NCBI RefSeq assembly: GCF_963575615.1
Contig: NZ_CAUYTL010000001.1
Location: 124,001 to 188,000 of the forward strand
Source: Listeria_A hofi
GTDB taxonomy: Bacteria; Bacillota; Bacilli; Lactobacillales; Listeriaceae
Reading direction: 5' to 3'
DNA length: 64,000 nt
Of this stretch, positions 1 through 7,896 are shown piece after piece. Under the pieces are notes generated by a model. The model had not been told where the DNA came from, ran no database searches, and saw only the letters and a program-made list of their open reading frames with translations. Position 1 is the first letter of the stretch. Every line of letters begins with the position of its first letter. The translations under genes were made by a program, and so were the position numbers.

Positions 1-610
1 ATATTCAAGAATTTCGCGGAATCCGTCCTTTGATTGTACAAAAACGCGATAACTTTCCCCCATTAGCGGCTCATACACGCGGGGATCATCAGGAATATCC
101 ATTTTTTGTGTCTCACTAGTTTCATTTTTAGCTGTGCCAATTGGAATATGACGATTTTTGATAGTTGGAAATATTGGCGATGGCTTCGCAACAATCTCAG
201 CAGTACTGCGTAAGTCGCAAATCCATTTTATTCCCATTGTCTCTAGCGTATCGTAATCTTTAGTTGTCAGGTTAGAAAGGAGTGAAGATCGATATAATTT
301 GCCCCATTTCACTCTTTTCCCAGCCGTATTCACATAGCCTCCAAGATCTCGAAAATTAAAACAGCCCTCGAATGGTATTATTCGTTCACCAACAATTTCG
401 CTGAATCCATCTGGTTTTTGAATGATGAAGAAAACTGGTAAATCTTCGGTCAAAAGTAAAAGGTGCGTTTCCTTATCTACTACTAGTAACTGTTTTTTTT
501 GACGCGTCACCCTCTGCTGAGCGGCTTTGAAAAATTGTTGAACCAACCGGGATATCTCCTTGCGACCACGTAAGCGACAACTGATTTCCCGTTCTTTGTG
601 TTTGAATCAT
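1..610 (-). pseudogene. Tyrosine/serine protein phosphatase, frameshifted at an A8 run, 3' end outside window
   Basis: The reading frame from ATG 610 (ribosome site GGAGGG eight bases upstream) gives MIQTQRTGNQLSLTWSQGD and stops at 475-473. A second frame, shifted by one base, takes over at the run of eight A (T493-500 on the plus strand) and stays open to the window edge. It contains FNFRDLGGY, KLYRSSLLSNLT and ICDLRS, typical of the Y_phosphatase3 (LipA/lmo1935-like) family; the catalytic HCxAGKDR loop would lie beyond base 1. Seven A instead of eight would join the two frames as SKKQLLVVD. The position next to gpsA matches lmo1935 of L. monocytogenes. It could be a true pseudogene, a slippage-tolerant gene or a sequencing error; the sequence alone cannot decide. 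Confidence 0.75.
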
Positions 611-656
611 ATATTTATCCCTCCAAATTCATAACTACACCTCTATATTAGCACAA

Positions 657-685
657 AACCCCTCACAAAAAATTTGTAAGAGGTT
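657..685 (-). terminator. Rho-independent terminator of gpsA
   Basis: Read on the minus strand this is a 13-bp stem (AACCTCTTACAAA with TTTGTGAGGGGTT, two G-U pairs) with a three-base loop, followed by TTGTG. It lies seven bases after the gpsA stop and before the phosphatase gene. The downstream T-run is short. Confidence 0.6.
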
Positions 686-691
686 TCTTCA

Positions 692-1711
692 TCAATATTC
701 TTCTTTCTCAAGCTTACGATCACGTCCCATGAGACGGTCTACTGCAAGTTGAGGATTTTGATTTTCAAATAATACTTGGTAAATAGCCTCAGTAATCGGC
801 ATATCAATTTCCAATTTTTGCGCCCATTGATGAACTGCTTTAGCTGTGCGTACGCCTTCAACGACCATTCCCATGTTTTCAAGAACGCGTTCTAAGCTCT
901 CGCCTTTTCCAAGCATATTCCCAGCACGCCAATTTCTCGAATGCACACTTGTACATGTTACGATTAAATCACCAATACCAGTCAAGCCATAAAACGTTTG
1001 TGGATCTGCACCAGCTGTCACACCAAGCCGTGTAATCTCAGCCATGCCACGCGTCATTAAAGCTGCCTTCGCGTTATCGCCATAACCAAGACCATCTGTA
1101 ATACCAGCACCTAATGCGATAATATTTTTCAAAGCTCCACCAATTTCAGCGCCTATCACGTCTTCATTCGTATAAATTCGCAAATTATTATTTAAAAAAG
1201 CATCTTGTACAAGCTCTGCCGCAGCTAAATCTTTACAGCTCGCGCAAAGCGTTGTTGGATGATGGCGCACAACTTCTTCAGCATGGCTTGGTCCCGATAA
1301 AACAACGACTGCAGAACGTTTTTCAGAATCCACTTCCGCTTCAATCACCTGCGTCATTCGCAAATTCGTATCAGGCTCAATCCCCTTACTCACGTGCACA
1401 AGCAGTTTTGGCTCTTTTAAGGCGTTATTTAGTTGACTACAAACAATCCGCATAGCGCTTGTTGGAATCGCAATAACGACCATTTCCGCACCTTCTAATG
1501 CTTCTTCCAATACGAGAGTCGCTCGCATGTGCGGTGAAAGCGTCATATCAGGAAGATAGTGTTGATTGGTATGCTTCGTATTCAGTTCTTCAACCACTTC
1601 CGAGTGATTTCCCCAAATAACAACATCATGCCCATTCTCAATCAAAACCAGTGCCAACCCAGTACCCCAGCTTCCAGCACCAAGAACAGCAATCTTTTGT
1701 TTTTTCGTCAT
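692..1711 (-). CDS. gpsA: NAD(P)H-dependent glycerol-3-phosphate dehydrogenase
   Basis: Cytoplasmic enzyme reducing dihydroxyacetone phosphate to sn-glycerol 3-phosphate for phospholipid synthesis. The 339-residue protein opens with the Rossmann loop GAGSWGTG (11-18). It has HVSKGIE in the first half and GGALKNIIALGAGITDGLGYGDNAK near residues 190-215, holding the catalytic lysine and substrate site; length is normal for the family. The start ATG follows AAAGGAGAG. It lies 13 bases after der, so the two are probably cotranscribed, the same order as in Listeria and Bacillus. Confidence 0.97.
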   Translation of the reverse strand: MTKKQKIAVLGAGSWGTGLALVLIENGHDVVIWGNHSEVVEELNTKHTNQHYLPDMTLSPHMRATLVLEEALEGAEMVVIAIPTSAMRIVCSQLNNALKEPKLLVHVSKGIEPDTNLRMTQVIEAEVDSEKRSAVVVLSGPSHAEEVVRHHPTTLCASCKDLAAAELVQDAFLNNNLRIYTNEDVIGAEIGGALKNIIALGAGITDGLGYGDNAKAALMTRGMAEITRLGVTAGADPQTFYGLTGIGDLIVTCTSVHSRNWRAGNMLGKGESLERVLENMGMVVEGVRTAKAVHQWAQKLEIDMPITEAIYQVLFENQNPQLAVDRLMGRDRKLEKEEY

Positions 1712-1724
1712 TAAATTCTCTCCT

Positions 1725-3035
1725 TTACTTTCTTTGGCGTGCTATCAAGCGTATTGGCGTGCCATCAAATGGAAAAGCTTCACGAATTCGATTTTCTAGG
1801 AATCGTTCGTAAGAGAAGTGCATCATTTCTGGTTCGTTTACAAAGACTACAAACGTTGGTGGTCGTACGGCAACCTGCGTCGTATAGTAAATTTTCAAGC
1901 GTTTACCTTTGTCCATTGGTGAAGGATTCATCGCTACAGCATCCATGATAACATCGTTCAAAAGACTTGATTGTACGCGTAAAGAATGATTATTACTGAT
2001 GTCATTAATCATTGGGAATAAGTTCGTCAAGCGCTGTTTTGTAACGGCTGATACGAATACAATCGGTGCATAAGATAGAAATACGAATTGTTCGCGAATA
2101 TCTTCAATAAATGCGTTCATCGTTTTCTCATCTTTTTCAATCGCATCCCATTTATTTACAACGATTAAGATGCCACGCCCTGCTTCATGTGCATAACCAG
2201 CAATTCGTTTATCTTGCTCACGAATTCCTTCTTCGGCATTTAGCACGACTAAAACTACATCGCTTCGTTCAATCGCTCGCATCGCTCGCAAAACGCTATA
2301 TTTTTCTGTTGATTCATAGACTTTTCCGCGCTTTCGCATACCAGCCGTATCAATCATTACATACTCTTGTCCATCAAATTCATACGGTGTATCAATCGCA
2401 TCACGTGTCGTTCCGGCAACATCAGAAACAATGACGCGCTGCTCGCCTAATAAAGCGTTCAAAATAGATGATTTACCCACATTAGGACGTCCGATAAGGG
2501 AAAATTTGATAACATTCTCATCGTACTCTTCTTCCCCGTGTTCTGGGAATTTTTTAAATACATCATCTAGTAAATCGCCAAGCCCCAAGCCATGTGATCC
2601 CGAAATTGGGAATGGTTCGCCAAACCCAAGCGAATAAAAGTCATAAATTTGGTCCCTCATTTCGGGATTATCAACTTTATTAACTGCTAAAACGATCGGT
2701 TTTTTTGATCTGTATAAAATTTTGGCCACTTGTTCATCGGCATCTGTCACACCTTCACGACCATTTGTAATAAAAATAATAACATCTGCTTCATCAATTG
2801 CAATTTCAGCCTGCGCCTTGATTTGCGCTAAAAATGGCTCATCTCCTAAATCAATTCCACCTGTATCAATAATATTAAAATCACGTCCAAGCCAGTCAGC
2901 CGAATTATAAATCCGGTCCCGCGTGACACCTGGAATATCCTCCACAATCGAAACACGTTCCCCAACGATGCGGTTGAAAATAGTGGACTTGCCGACGTTC
3001 GGACGCCCGACAATTGCTACTACTGGTTTAACCAT
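1725..3035 (-). CDS. der: Ribosome assembly GTPase Der (EngA)
   Basis: Double-GTPase needed for maturation of the 50S ribosomal subunit. The 436-residue protein has two complete G domains: G1 loops GRPNVGKS at 10-17 and again near 183-190, each with its own DTGG/DTAG G3 box and NKVD or NKWD G4 box (near 120 and 292). These are followed by a KH-like RNA-binding C-terminal domain ending in PIRLIARQRK. Length and domain order are standard. The upstream 330 bases contain the rpsA terminator and a structured repeat, so der is probably partly dependent on its own, unidentified promoter or on readthrough from rpsA. Confidence 0.98.
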   Translation of the reverse strand: MVKPVVAIVGRPNVGKSTIFNRIVGERVSIVEDIPGVTRDRIYNSADWLGRDFNIIDTGGIDLGDEPFLAQIKAQAEIAIDEADVIIFITNGREGVTDADEQVAKILYRSKKPIVLAVNKVDNPEMRDQIYDFYSLGFGEPFPISGSHGLGLGDLLDDVFKKFPEHGEEEYDENVIKFSLIGRPNVGKSSILNALLGEQRVIVSDVAGTTRDAIDTPYEFDGQEYVMIDTAGMRKRGKVYESTEKYSVLRAMRAIERSDVVLVVLNAEEGIREQDKRIAGYAHEAGRGILIVVNKWDAIEKDEKTMNAFIEDIREQFVFLSYAPIVFVSAVTKQRLTNLFPMINDISNNHSLRVQSSLLNDVIMDAVAMNPSPMDKGKRLKIYYTTQVAVRPPTFVVFVNEPEMMHFSYERFLENRIREAFPFDGTPIRLIARQRK

Positions 3036-3121
3036 TATTTCACCTTCTTTTTCTTTAAATTACTTCAGACTTTCTTTAGTTTAACAGTAAACAGGACTAG
3101 TATCAACTTAAATTTAACAAA

Positions 3122-3175
3122 TAAAAAGCGGGGAGCTACATAGCACGCAAACAATACGTGATACTAGCTTCCCGC
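3122..3175 (-). terminator. Terminator hairpin between rpsA and der
   Basis: On the minus strand GCGGGAAGCTA pairs with TAGCTCCCCGC (one A-C mismatch) and an inner helix GTATCACG/CGTGCTATG, followed by TTTTTAT. It sits directly downstream of the structured element at 3197-3320. This is the likely end of the rpsA transcript. Confidence 0.75.
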
Positions 3176-3196
3176 CCCCAGCGGATAAAAAACTTT

Positions 3197-3320
3197 CAGC
3201 GGGTCTAGGAACACCCATTTTCGTCGTTAAAAGCTCCGTTCCGATGCTCACGTACCAAAAAAGTACGCTCCGCTTCGCTACTCGCCTTTGCCTAGAAACT
3301 AGGTATTCCTAGATCCGCTG
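3197..3320 (-). ncRNA. Structured RNA-like element, copy 1 (rpsA-der gap)
   Basis: A 124-base element on the rpsA/der strand. The outer ends CAGCGGATCTAGGAATACC and GGTGTTCCTAGACCCGCTG pair over 19 positions (one A-C mismatch, one G-U). The inner part holds TTCTAGGCAAAGGCGAGTA, a small CGTAC/GTACG hairpin, GTGAGCA and AACGACGAAAATG. A homologous inner sequence with a different outer stem occurs at 45850-45974, also in sense with its genes. Whether it is a separate RNA, a processed 3' UTR or a mobile repeat is not known to me. Confidence 0.55.
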
Positions 3321-3365
3321 AGGTTTGATAGAAAATCATGTCAAGCAGTTTTTCTACATTATCGC

Positions 3366-4514
3366 TTATTTATCATCTGTTGTTTTTAAATCTTTTAGTT
3401 TATCGCCTATTAAATCACCAAGTTGGAATCCAGTGTTTTCTTCTGGCAATTCATAATCTGAAACCTCTGCAGGTGCTTCTGTCAACTCTTTAATGCTAAG
3501 TGACAAACGTTTATCTGCTTCATTTACATCCAGAACTTTCACTTCAATTTCTTGGCCCTCTTTTAACACTTCTTGAGGTGTACCAATGTGTTGATGTGAG
3601 ATTTGTGAAATATGCACTAATCCTTCGACACCTGGGAAAATTTCAACAAAGGCACCAAATGTTACAAGACGCGCTACTTTTCCTTTCAAAACAGAACCTA
3701 CCGGCGCTTTTTCAGAGATATCATCCCACGGGCCAGGTTGTGTTTCTTTGATAGATAAAGAAATACGCTCGTTCGCTGGATCAACACCGATAACTTTCAC
3801 AGTTACAGTTTGTCCTTCTTCTAAAACATCAGATGGCGATGCGATATGTTGATAAGAAATTTGAGAAATATGCACCAAACCGTCAATGCCGTTCATATCG
3901 ACGAAAGCACCAAAGCTCGTTAAGCGTTGCACTGTACCTTCGACAACATCACCTTCTTTAATTTCATTCAAGCGCTCTTGTTTTTTGCCAGATTTCTCAG
4001 CTTCGACGACAGCACGATGCGATAAAATTACACGATTGTTCTCTGGCTCAAATTCCACGACTTTAAACGTCAATGTTTGATCTTTATACGACGCGAAATC
4101 CTCTACAAAGTGATCTTCTACAAGAGATGCTGGAACGAATGCACGCACACCAAGATCGACTACTAAGCCACCTTTGACAACATCATTAACGACTGCTTCG
4201 AACACTTCACCAGATTCGAATTTTGCTTTAATATCATCGACAGATTGAAGCGCGTCTACTTTACGTTTAGATAATACCAATACATCGTCTTCTACTTTCA
4301 AAACGATTAGGTCTAACGTATCGCCAACACTCGCAACATCAGATGCTTGCTCAATATGAACATTAGATAATTCACTGATTGGGACAACACCATCTAATTT
4401 GGAATCAGGAATACCAACGTAAACCTGCTTATCCTCTACACTAGTAACAGTACCTGTGACTTTGTCGCCTTCTTCAAAATTTCTAACTTCTACATCATTT
4501 AACTCTTCAGACAT
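3366..4514 (-). CDS. rpsA: 30S ribosomal protein S1-like RNA-binding protein
   Basis: Binds mRNA on the small ribosomal subunit or acts as an S1-type RNA chaperone. The 382-residue protein consists of four tandem S1 (OB-fold) domains, about residues 14-80, 100-165, 185-255 and 272-342. The last two carry nearly identical FGAFV..GLVHISQIS.QHI cores. The four-domain length is typical of low-GC Gram-positives, shorter than the six-domain enterobacterial S1. The ATG at 4514 follows GAGGAGGGC. It follows cmk, as in Bacillus and Listeria. The 276-base upstream gap has a TTGACA but no convincing -10. Confidence 0.95.
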   Translation of the reverse strand: MSEELNDVEVRNFEEGDKVTGTVTSVEDKQVYVGIPDSKLDGVVPISELSNVHIEQASDVASVGDTLDLIVLKVEDDVLVLSKRKVDALQSVDDIKAKFESGEVFEAVVNDVVKGGLVVDLGVRAFVPASLVEDHFVEDFASYKDQTLTFKVVEFEPENNRVILSHRAVVEAEKSGKKQERLNEIKEGDVVEGTVQRLTSFGAFVDMNGIDGLVHISQISYQHIASPSDVLEEGQTVTVKVIGVDPANERISLSIKETQPGPWDDISEKAPVGSVLKGKVARLVTFGAFVEIFPGVEGLVHISQISHQHIGTPQEVLKEGQEIEVKVLDVNEADKRLSLSIKELTEAPAEVSDYELPEENTGFQLGDLIGDKLKDLKTTDDK

Positions 4515-4790
4515 GCATAGCCCTCCTCTAAAAACGTTTATCGTAAGCTAGGATTTCCCCAAGATTGACTGTTTCAAGAATAAAGTAAACGCAAAAAGCG
4601 ATAAAATAAGCATGAATACGATACAATCTAACATTGGTTACAAAAATCCTGTTAACGAGATAAATTCTCTCTCTACTAACTTCCTACAAATACGTTCATT
4701 TGTCAAGTTTTTTAGGTCAATTTAACGTGATTTTCCTTACTAAAATGAAAATAATTCGTAAATCTAGACTTTCCGAAAAATTGTATAGAC

Positions 4791-5465
4791 TTACTCCACG
4801 ATTTTTCCTTCTGCTAATCGTTGGATTTCCGTTGCTACTTCTGCAATAGTCATCGACGTTGTATCGAGCTCAATCGCATCTTCTGCCTTCTGCAAGGGTG
4901 AGTGTTCTCTTGTGTAATCAAGGTAATCGCGTTCTTCTATTTCTTTTTTTAATTGTTCTAAATCACTCGGAAAGCCTTTAGCAACATTCTCTTTGTAACG
5001 ACGTTCCGCACGCTCATTCACACTCGCTAGCAAAAATATTTTTAACTCCGCTTCTGGTAAAACGGCCGTACCAATATCGCGTCCGTCCATCACAATACCG
5101 CCTTCTGTCGCAAACACTTGCTGACGCTTTTGTAACTCTTCACGAACAACAGGGTGCGCCGCAACTTCCGATACATTTGCCGTTACTTCCAACGACCGAA
5201 TAACTTCCGTCACATTTTCTCCATTGATAAAAACTTGCTGTACTTCTCCTGGCTCAAAACGAATGGATGTTTCCTCCAACATTTTGCCCAGCGTTGTAGC
5301 ATCATGAAGCGCTATGCTTTGCGAGATAGCTGCATAAGTAACAGCACGGTACATCGCTCCTGTATCGATATAAATGTAACGTAATTCCTTAGCGACAATC
5401 TTTGCCACCGTGCTTTTCCCTGCAGCTGCTGGGCCATCTATCGCGATACAAATCTTTTTACTCAT
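4791..5465 (-). CDS. cmk: (d)CMP kinase
   Basis: Phosphorylates CMP and dCMP to the diphosphates in pyrimidine nucleotide metabolism. The 224-residue protein has the P-loop GPAAAGKST at 11-19, the CMP-site segment YIDTGAMYRAVTY, the MDGRDIGT motif in the middle and the lid region RRYKENVAKG. Length is normal. The ribosome site GGAG is about 12 bases from ATG 5465, rather far, but no better start is visible. It lies between the asparaginase gene and rpsA. Confidence 0.97.
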   Translation of the reverse strand: MSKKICIAIDGPAAAGKSTVAKIVAKELRYIYIDTGAMYRAVTYAAISQSIALHDATTLGKMLEETSIRFEPGEVQQVFINGENVTEVIRSLEVTANVSEVAAHPVVREELQKRQQVFATEGGIVMDGRDIGTAVLPEAELKIFLLASVNERAERRYKENVAKGFPSDLEQLKKEIEERDYLDYTREHSPLQKAEDAIELDTTSMTIAEVATEIQRLAEGKIVE

Positions 5466-5486
5466 TATTATGGTTCGACTCCTTCA

Positions 5487-6449
5487 TCATCTAAAATTGG
5501 TTTGGCAAATTTCTTCCTCTGCAGCAATTAAGACTGCCAATTTCATGCGCGCTTTTTTGCTGTCGTAATCTTTTCCGAGAATGACTCCCTTTTTATATAG
5601 ATCGTACGTGCTACCTTCATAATCATAAGTCGTGTAGACATTTCCTTCTTCCGCACTCGTTGAAATGACAATTGGAATATTAGCAGCTAGAGCTCGCTCA
5701 ATGGCAGGCATCATCCTAGGCGCAACTTGTCCACGCCCCACACCTTCCAAGACAATACCATTTGCCCCAGCCTCACGCGCAGCATCAATAAATAAGCCAT
5801 CCGCCTCTAAATAACATTTCACGATATAAACAGAAGGCATCGCCCGCTTAATCAAGTAGGATTCGTGCTCTACTGGCTTTTGGTACAGAAAAACTTGGTC
5901 ATTATCGATGATTCCTAGGTAACCAAAGCCAAATGCACCGAAGCCTTGAATATTAGAAGCATGTACTTTTTTAACATAGCGCGCCGCAAAAATACGTTCA
6001 TTAAAAACGACCACTGTCCCAGTGTCACGAAGTTCTTTGACACTCGCTGTATAAATCGCGTGGCGAATATTAATATATGCATCCGACCCCGCTTCACCCG
6101 GTGCCCGTTGCGATCCAGTCACAACAACTGGCCTCATATCACTAATCGCTAAATCTAAAAAGTAAGCCGTTTCTTCCAAGGAATCAGTTCCATGCGTCAC
6201 AACGACCCCATCATATGTATCATCCTCAAAAATCTGCATCACCAAATTCTTTAGCGATAGTAAATCTTGAAATGTAATATGCATCGATGGTAGCTGGAAC
6301 GTTGAAAAAATATCAATCTGAATTTCTGCAGGCAATTCACAAAGCGCTGCTAATTCCTGCCCTGAGAGTTCACCTGAGGCCAAGCGTCCCGACTCTGTTT
6401 TCGTACTCGCAATCGTTCCACCAGTCGTAATTAAAGCTACTTTTGCCAA
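5487..6449 (-). CDS. ansA: Type I (cytoplasmic) L-asparaginase
   Basis: Hydrolyses asparagine to aspartate and ammonia. The first catalytic threonine lies in TTGGTIAST near the N-terminus and the second in VVTHGTDSLEETAYFLDL about 90 residues on. The ~320-residue length and lack of a signal peptide fit the cytoplasmic AnsA type. I chose TTG 6449 because AAGG lies eight bases before it; GTG 6458 and TTG 6452 are in-frame alternatives. A terminator for the upstream ypbE gene lies 20-60 bases before it, so it likely has its own promoter, which I could not place. Confidence 0.9.
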   Translation of the reverse strand: MAKVALITTGGTIASTKTESGRLASGELSGQELAALCELPAEIQIDIFSTFQLPSMHITFQDLLSLKNLVMQIFEDDTYDGVVVTHGTDSLEETAYFLDLAISDMRPVVVTGSQRAPGEAGSDAYINIRHAIYTASVKELRDTGTVVVFNERIFAARYVKKVHASNIQGFGAFGFGYLGIIDNDQVFLYQKPVEHESYLIKRAMPSVYIVKCYLEADGLFIDAAREAGANGIVLEGVGRGQVAPRMMPAIERALAANIPIVISTSAEEGNVYTTYDYEGSTYDLYKKGVILGKDYDSKKARMKLAVLIAAEEEICQTNFR

Positions 6450-6470
6450 CAAACACACCTTACTTTCCAG

Positions 6471-6511
6471 AAAAAAATCGAGAAAAACGGTTCTCTGTCA
6501 TTCTCGATTTT
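6471..6511 (-). terminator. Terminator after the LysM protein gene
   Basis: Minus-strand stem AAAATCGAGAA / TTCTCGATTTT (11 bp) with a 16-base loop, followed by TTTC. It closes the ypbB-recS-ypbD-ypbE unit before ansA. Confidence 0.75.
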
Positions 6512-6530
6512 CTTTATTTTTTTCACAAAC

Positions 6531-7310
6531 TTATTGCGGAATCTTAAGCACTGTCCCAATTGGTACATTATCATTTGTAATACCGTTTACTTGCTTAATT
6601 TTTGCAACATTGGCAGCTACATTCGAATTGCCATAAGCTTGACGTGCAATTTTGTATAACGTATCACCGGCAACAACTGTATGTGAAGCTTTGGCTTCTG
6701 CGGCGGCCTTCGCTGCTTCATCCTCTTCTTTTTGTTTCGCTTCTGCTGCCAATCGATCTTGCTCTGCTTTTTTGGCTGCAGCCTCCGCTTCTTGTTTACG
6801 CGTCTCCTCAGCTTTTGCAGCTGCAATACGATCTTGCTCCGCTTTTTGGGCCGCGGCTTGTTGAGCTTCTTCTTCTTTTTTCTTCGCTTCTTCTGCTTGC
6901 TGCTTCTCTAAAGCAGCTTTTTTGTCAGCCTCTTCTTTTGCTTTAGCATCAGCTGCTGCTTTCTCTTTTGCTTCCTTTAGTTTCTCCTCATTACTTGCAA
7001 TATTTACCTCTTTAGGCTTCGTTGTCGTCTCGGTTTGCGCATTCTCCGTTGTTACTTTATCTTCACTATTAGAGCCAAAATTAAGCACAAACAAGTACAC
7101 ACCTAAACACACAATTGGAATGAGCAAAAAGAAAATAATTAATAAATTCAATATTGGGTAGCGGAAAATTGCTTTCTTTGATTTATTAGCACGTCTGCTT
7201 TGGGAGCGTGATGGAATCGAATCAATATAATCATCATCGTACTCTTCACCTAATTGCTTAAACTCTTGATCGTCGTTTCTACCCATATTTTCGTCTTCTT
7301 TCTTAACCAC
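6531..7310 (-). CDS. Membrane-anchored LysM protein (YpbE-like)
   Basis: Cell-envelope protein of about 259 residues: a short acidic cytoplasmic N-terminus, one membrane helix (YPILNLLIIFFLLIPIVCLG, about residues 50-70), a long Ala/Glu/Lys/Gln-rich helical linker (about 95-205, with EQDR[IL]AA repeats) and a C-terminal LysM domain (HTVVAGDTLYKIARQAYGNS to KIPQ) expected to bind peptidoglycan. GTG 7310 is preferred: AAGGAGGGG lies about six bases upstream, and it overlaps the ypbD stop by eight bases, suggesting coupled translation. An ATG at 7328 and the internal MGRNDD are alternatives. The order matches ypbB-recS-ypbD-ypbE of Bacillus. Confidence 0.85.
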   Translation of the reverse strand: MVKKEDENMGRNDDQEFKQLGEEYDDDYIDSIPSRSQSRRANKSKKAIFRYPILNLLIIFFLLIPIVCLGVYLFVLNFGSNSEDKVTTENAQTETTTKPKEVNIASNEEKLKEAKEKAAADAKAKEEADKKAALEKQQAEEAKKKEEEAQQAAAQKAEQDRIAAAKAEETRKQEAEAAAKKAEQDRLAAEAKQKEEDEAAKAAAEAKASHTVVAGDTLYKIARQAYGNSNVAANVAKIKQVNGITNDNVPIGTVLKIPQ

Positions 7311-7887
7311 GCGCGACCCCTCCTTCATTCTGATATCTATTTCTCATATCTAACGCACCAATAAAATTGAAAACGATGTGAAAGATTATTACAGCGATTA
7401 AATTCTGATTACTAAATTGAAATAGTCCTGCAATAATTATACTAGTTATTATAACATTGAACAACAGATATACTTTATTTAAATACCGAAAATGTACAAG
7501 CACGAATAAAATAACACTCGCCCAAAAACCAAAATAAAATTGGATTATCCCGCGGAAAACAAGCTCTTCCGCAACACCAATCAGACAACATAACAAAAAT
7601 ATATCCAGTAGTTTTCGATTGCGAAAGATTAACTGGTTCAAACCACCGTCATCCGTCATTCGCTCTGGCAATAAGCGATCCAGCCAAACATTCAAGCTTC
7701 CCAAACCAAGCCCTAAAATTAGCCCATAAAGAACTCCAATCCAGCCAAAGCTTAATTGTCCTAACCAATTTAAAATACCAGTACTGATAAAAATAATACC
7801 AATTCCAAGTAGAATTAACAACCCATTTTGCCATAAAAAAACACTTGTCATTTCTTTTTTTGTCATATATTTTATTTTCCCGGCCAT
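7303..7887 (-). CDS. CPBP-family intramembrane metalloprotease (YpbD-like)
   Basis: A 194-residue integral membrane protein with about six hydrophobic segments and the CPBP (Abi/Rce1-like) motifs: AEELVFRG (glutamate pair and arginine), FVLVHFRYL (motif 2 histidine) and HIVFNFIGA (motif 3 H and N). Substrate is unknown; relatives include CAAX-type and bacteriocin-immunity proteases. It is translationally coupled to ypbE and follows recS by nine bases. Family assignment is firm, function is not. Confidence 0.88.
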   Translation of the reverse strand: MAGKIKYMTKKEMTSVFLWQNGLLILLGIGIIFISTGILNWLGQLSFGWIGVLYGLILGLGLGSLNVWLDRLLPERMTDDGGLNQLIFRNRKLLDIFLLCCLIGVAEELVFRGIIQFYFGFWASVILFVLVHFRYLNKVYLLFNVIITSIIIAGLFQFSNQNLIAVIIFHIVFNFIGALDMRNRYQNEGGVARG

Positions 7888-7896
7888 ATTTTATCC

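Noticed and set aside
4701..4706. TTGACA on the minus strand upstream of rpsA as a -35
   Set aside because: No acceptable -10 lies 15-19 bases downstream; kept out of the annotation.
6602..6946. Open frames opposite and within the LysM protein gene
   Set aside because: They are shadows of the Ala/Glu/Lys-rich linker and lack ribosome sites.
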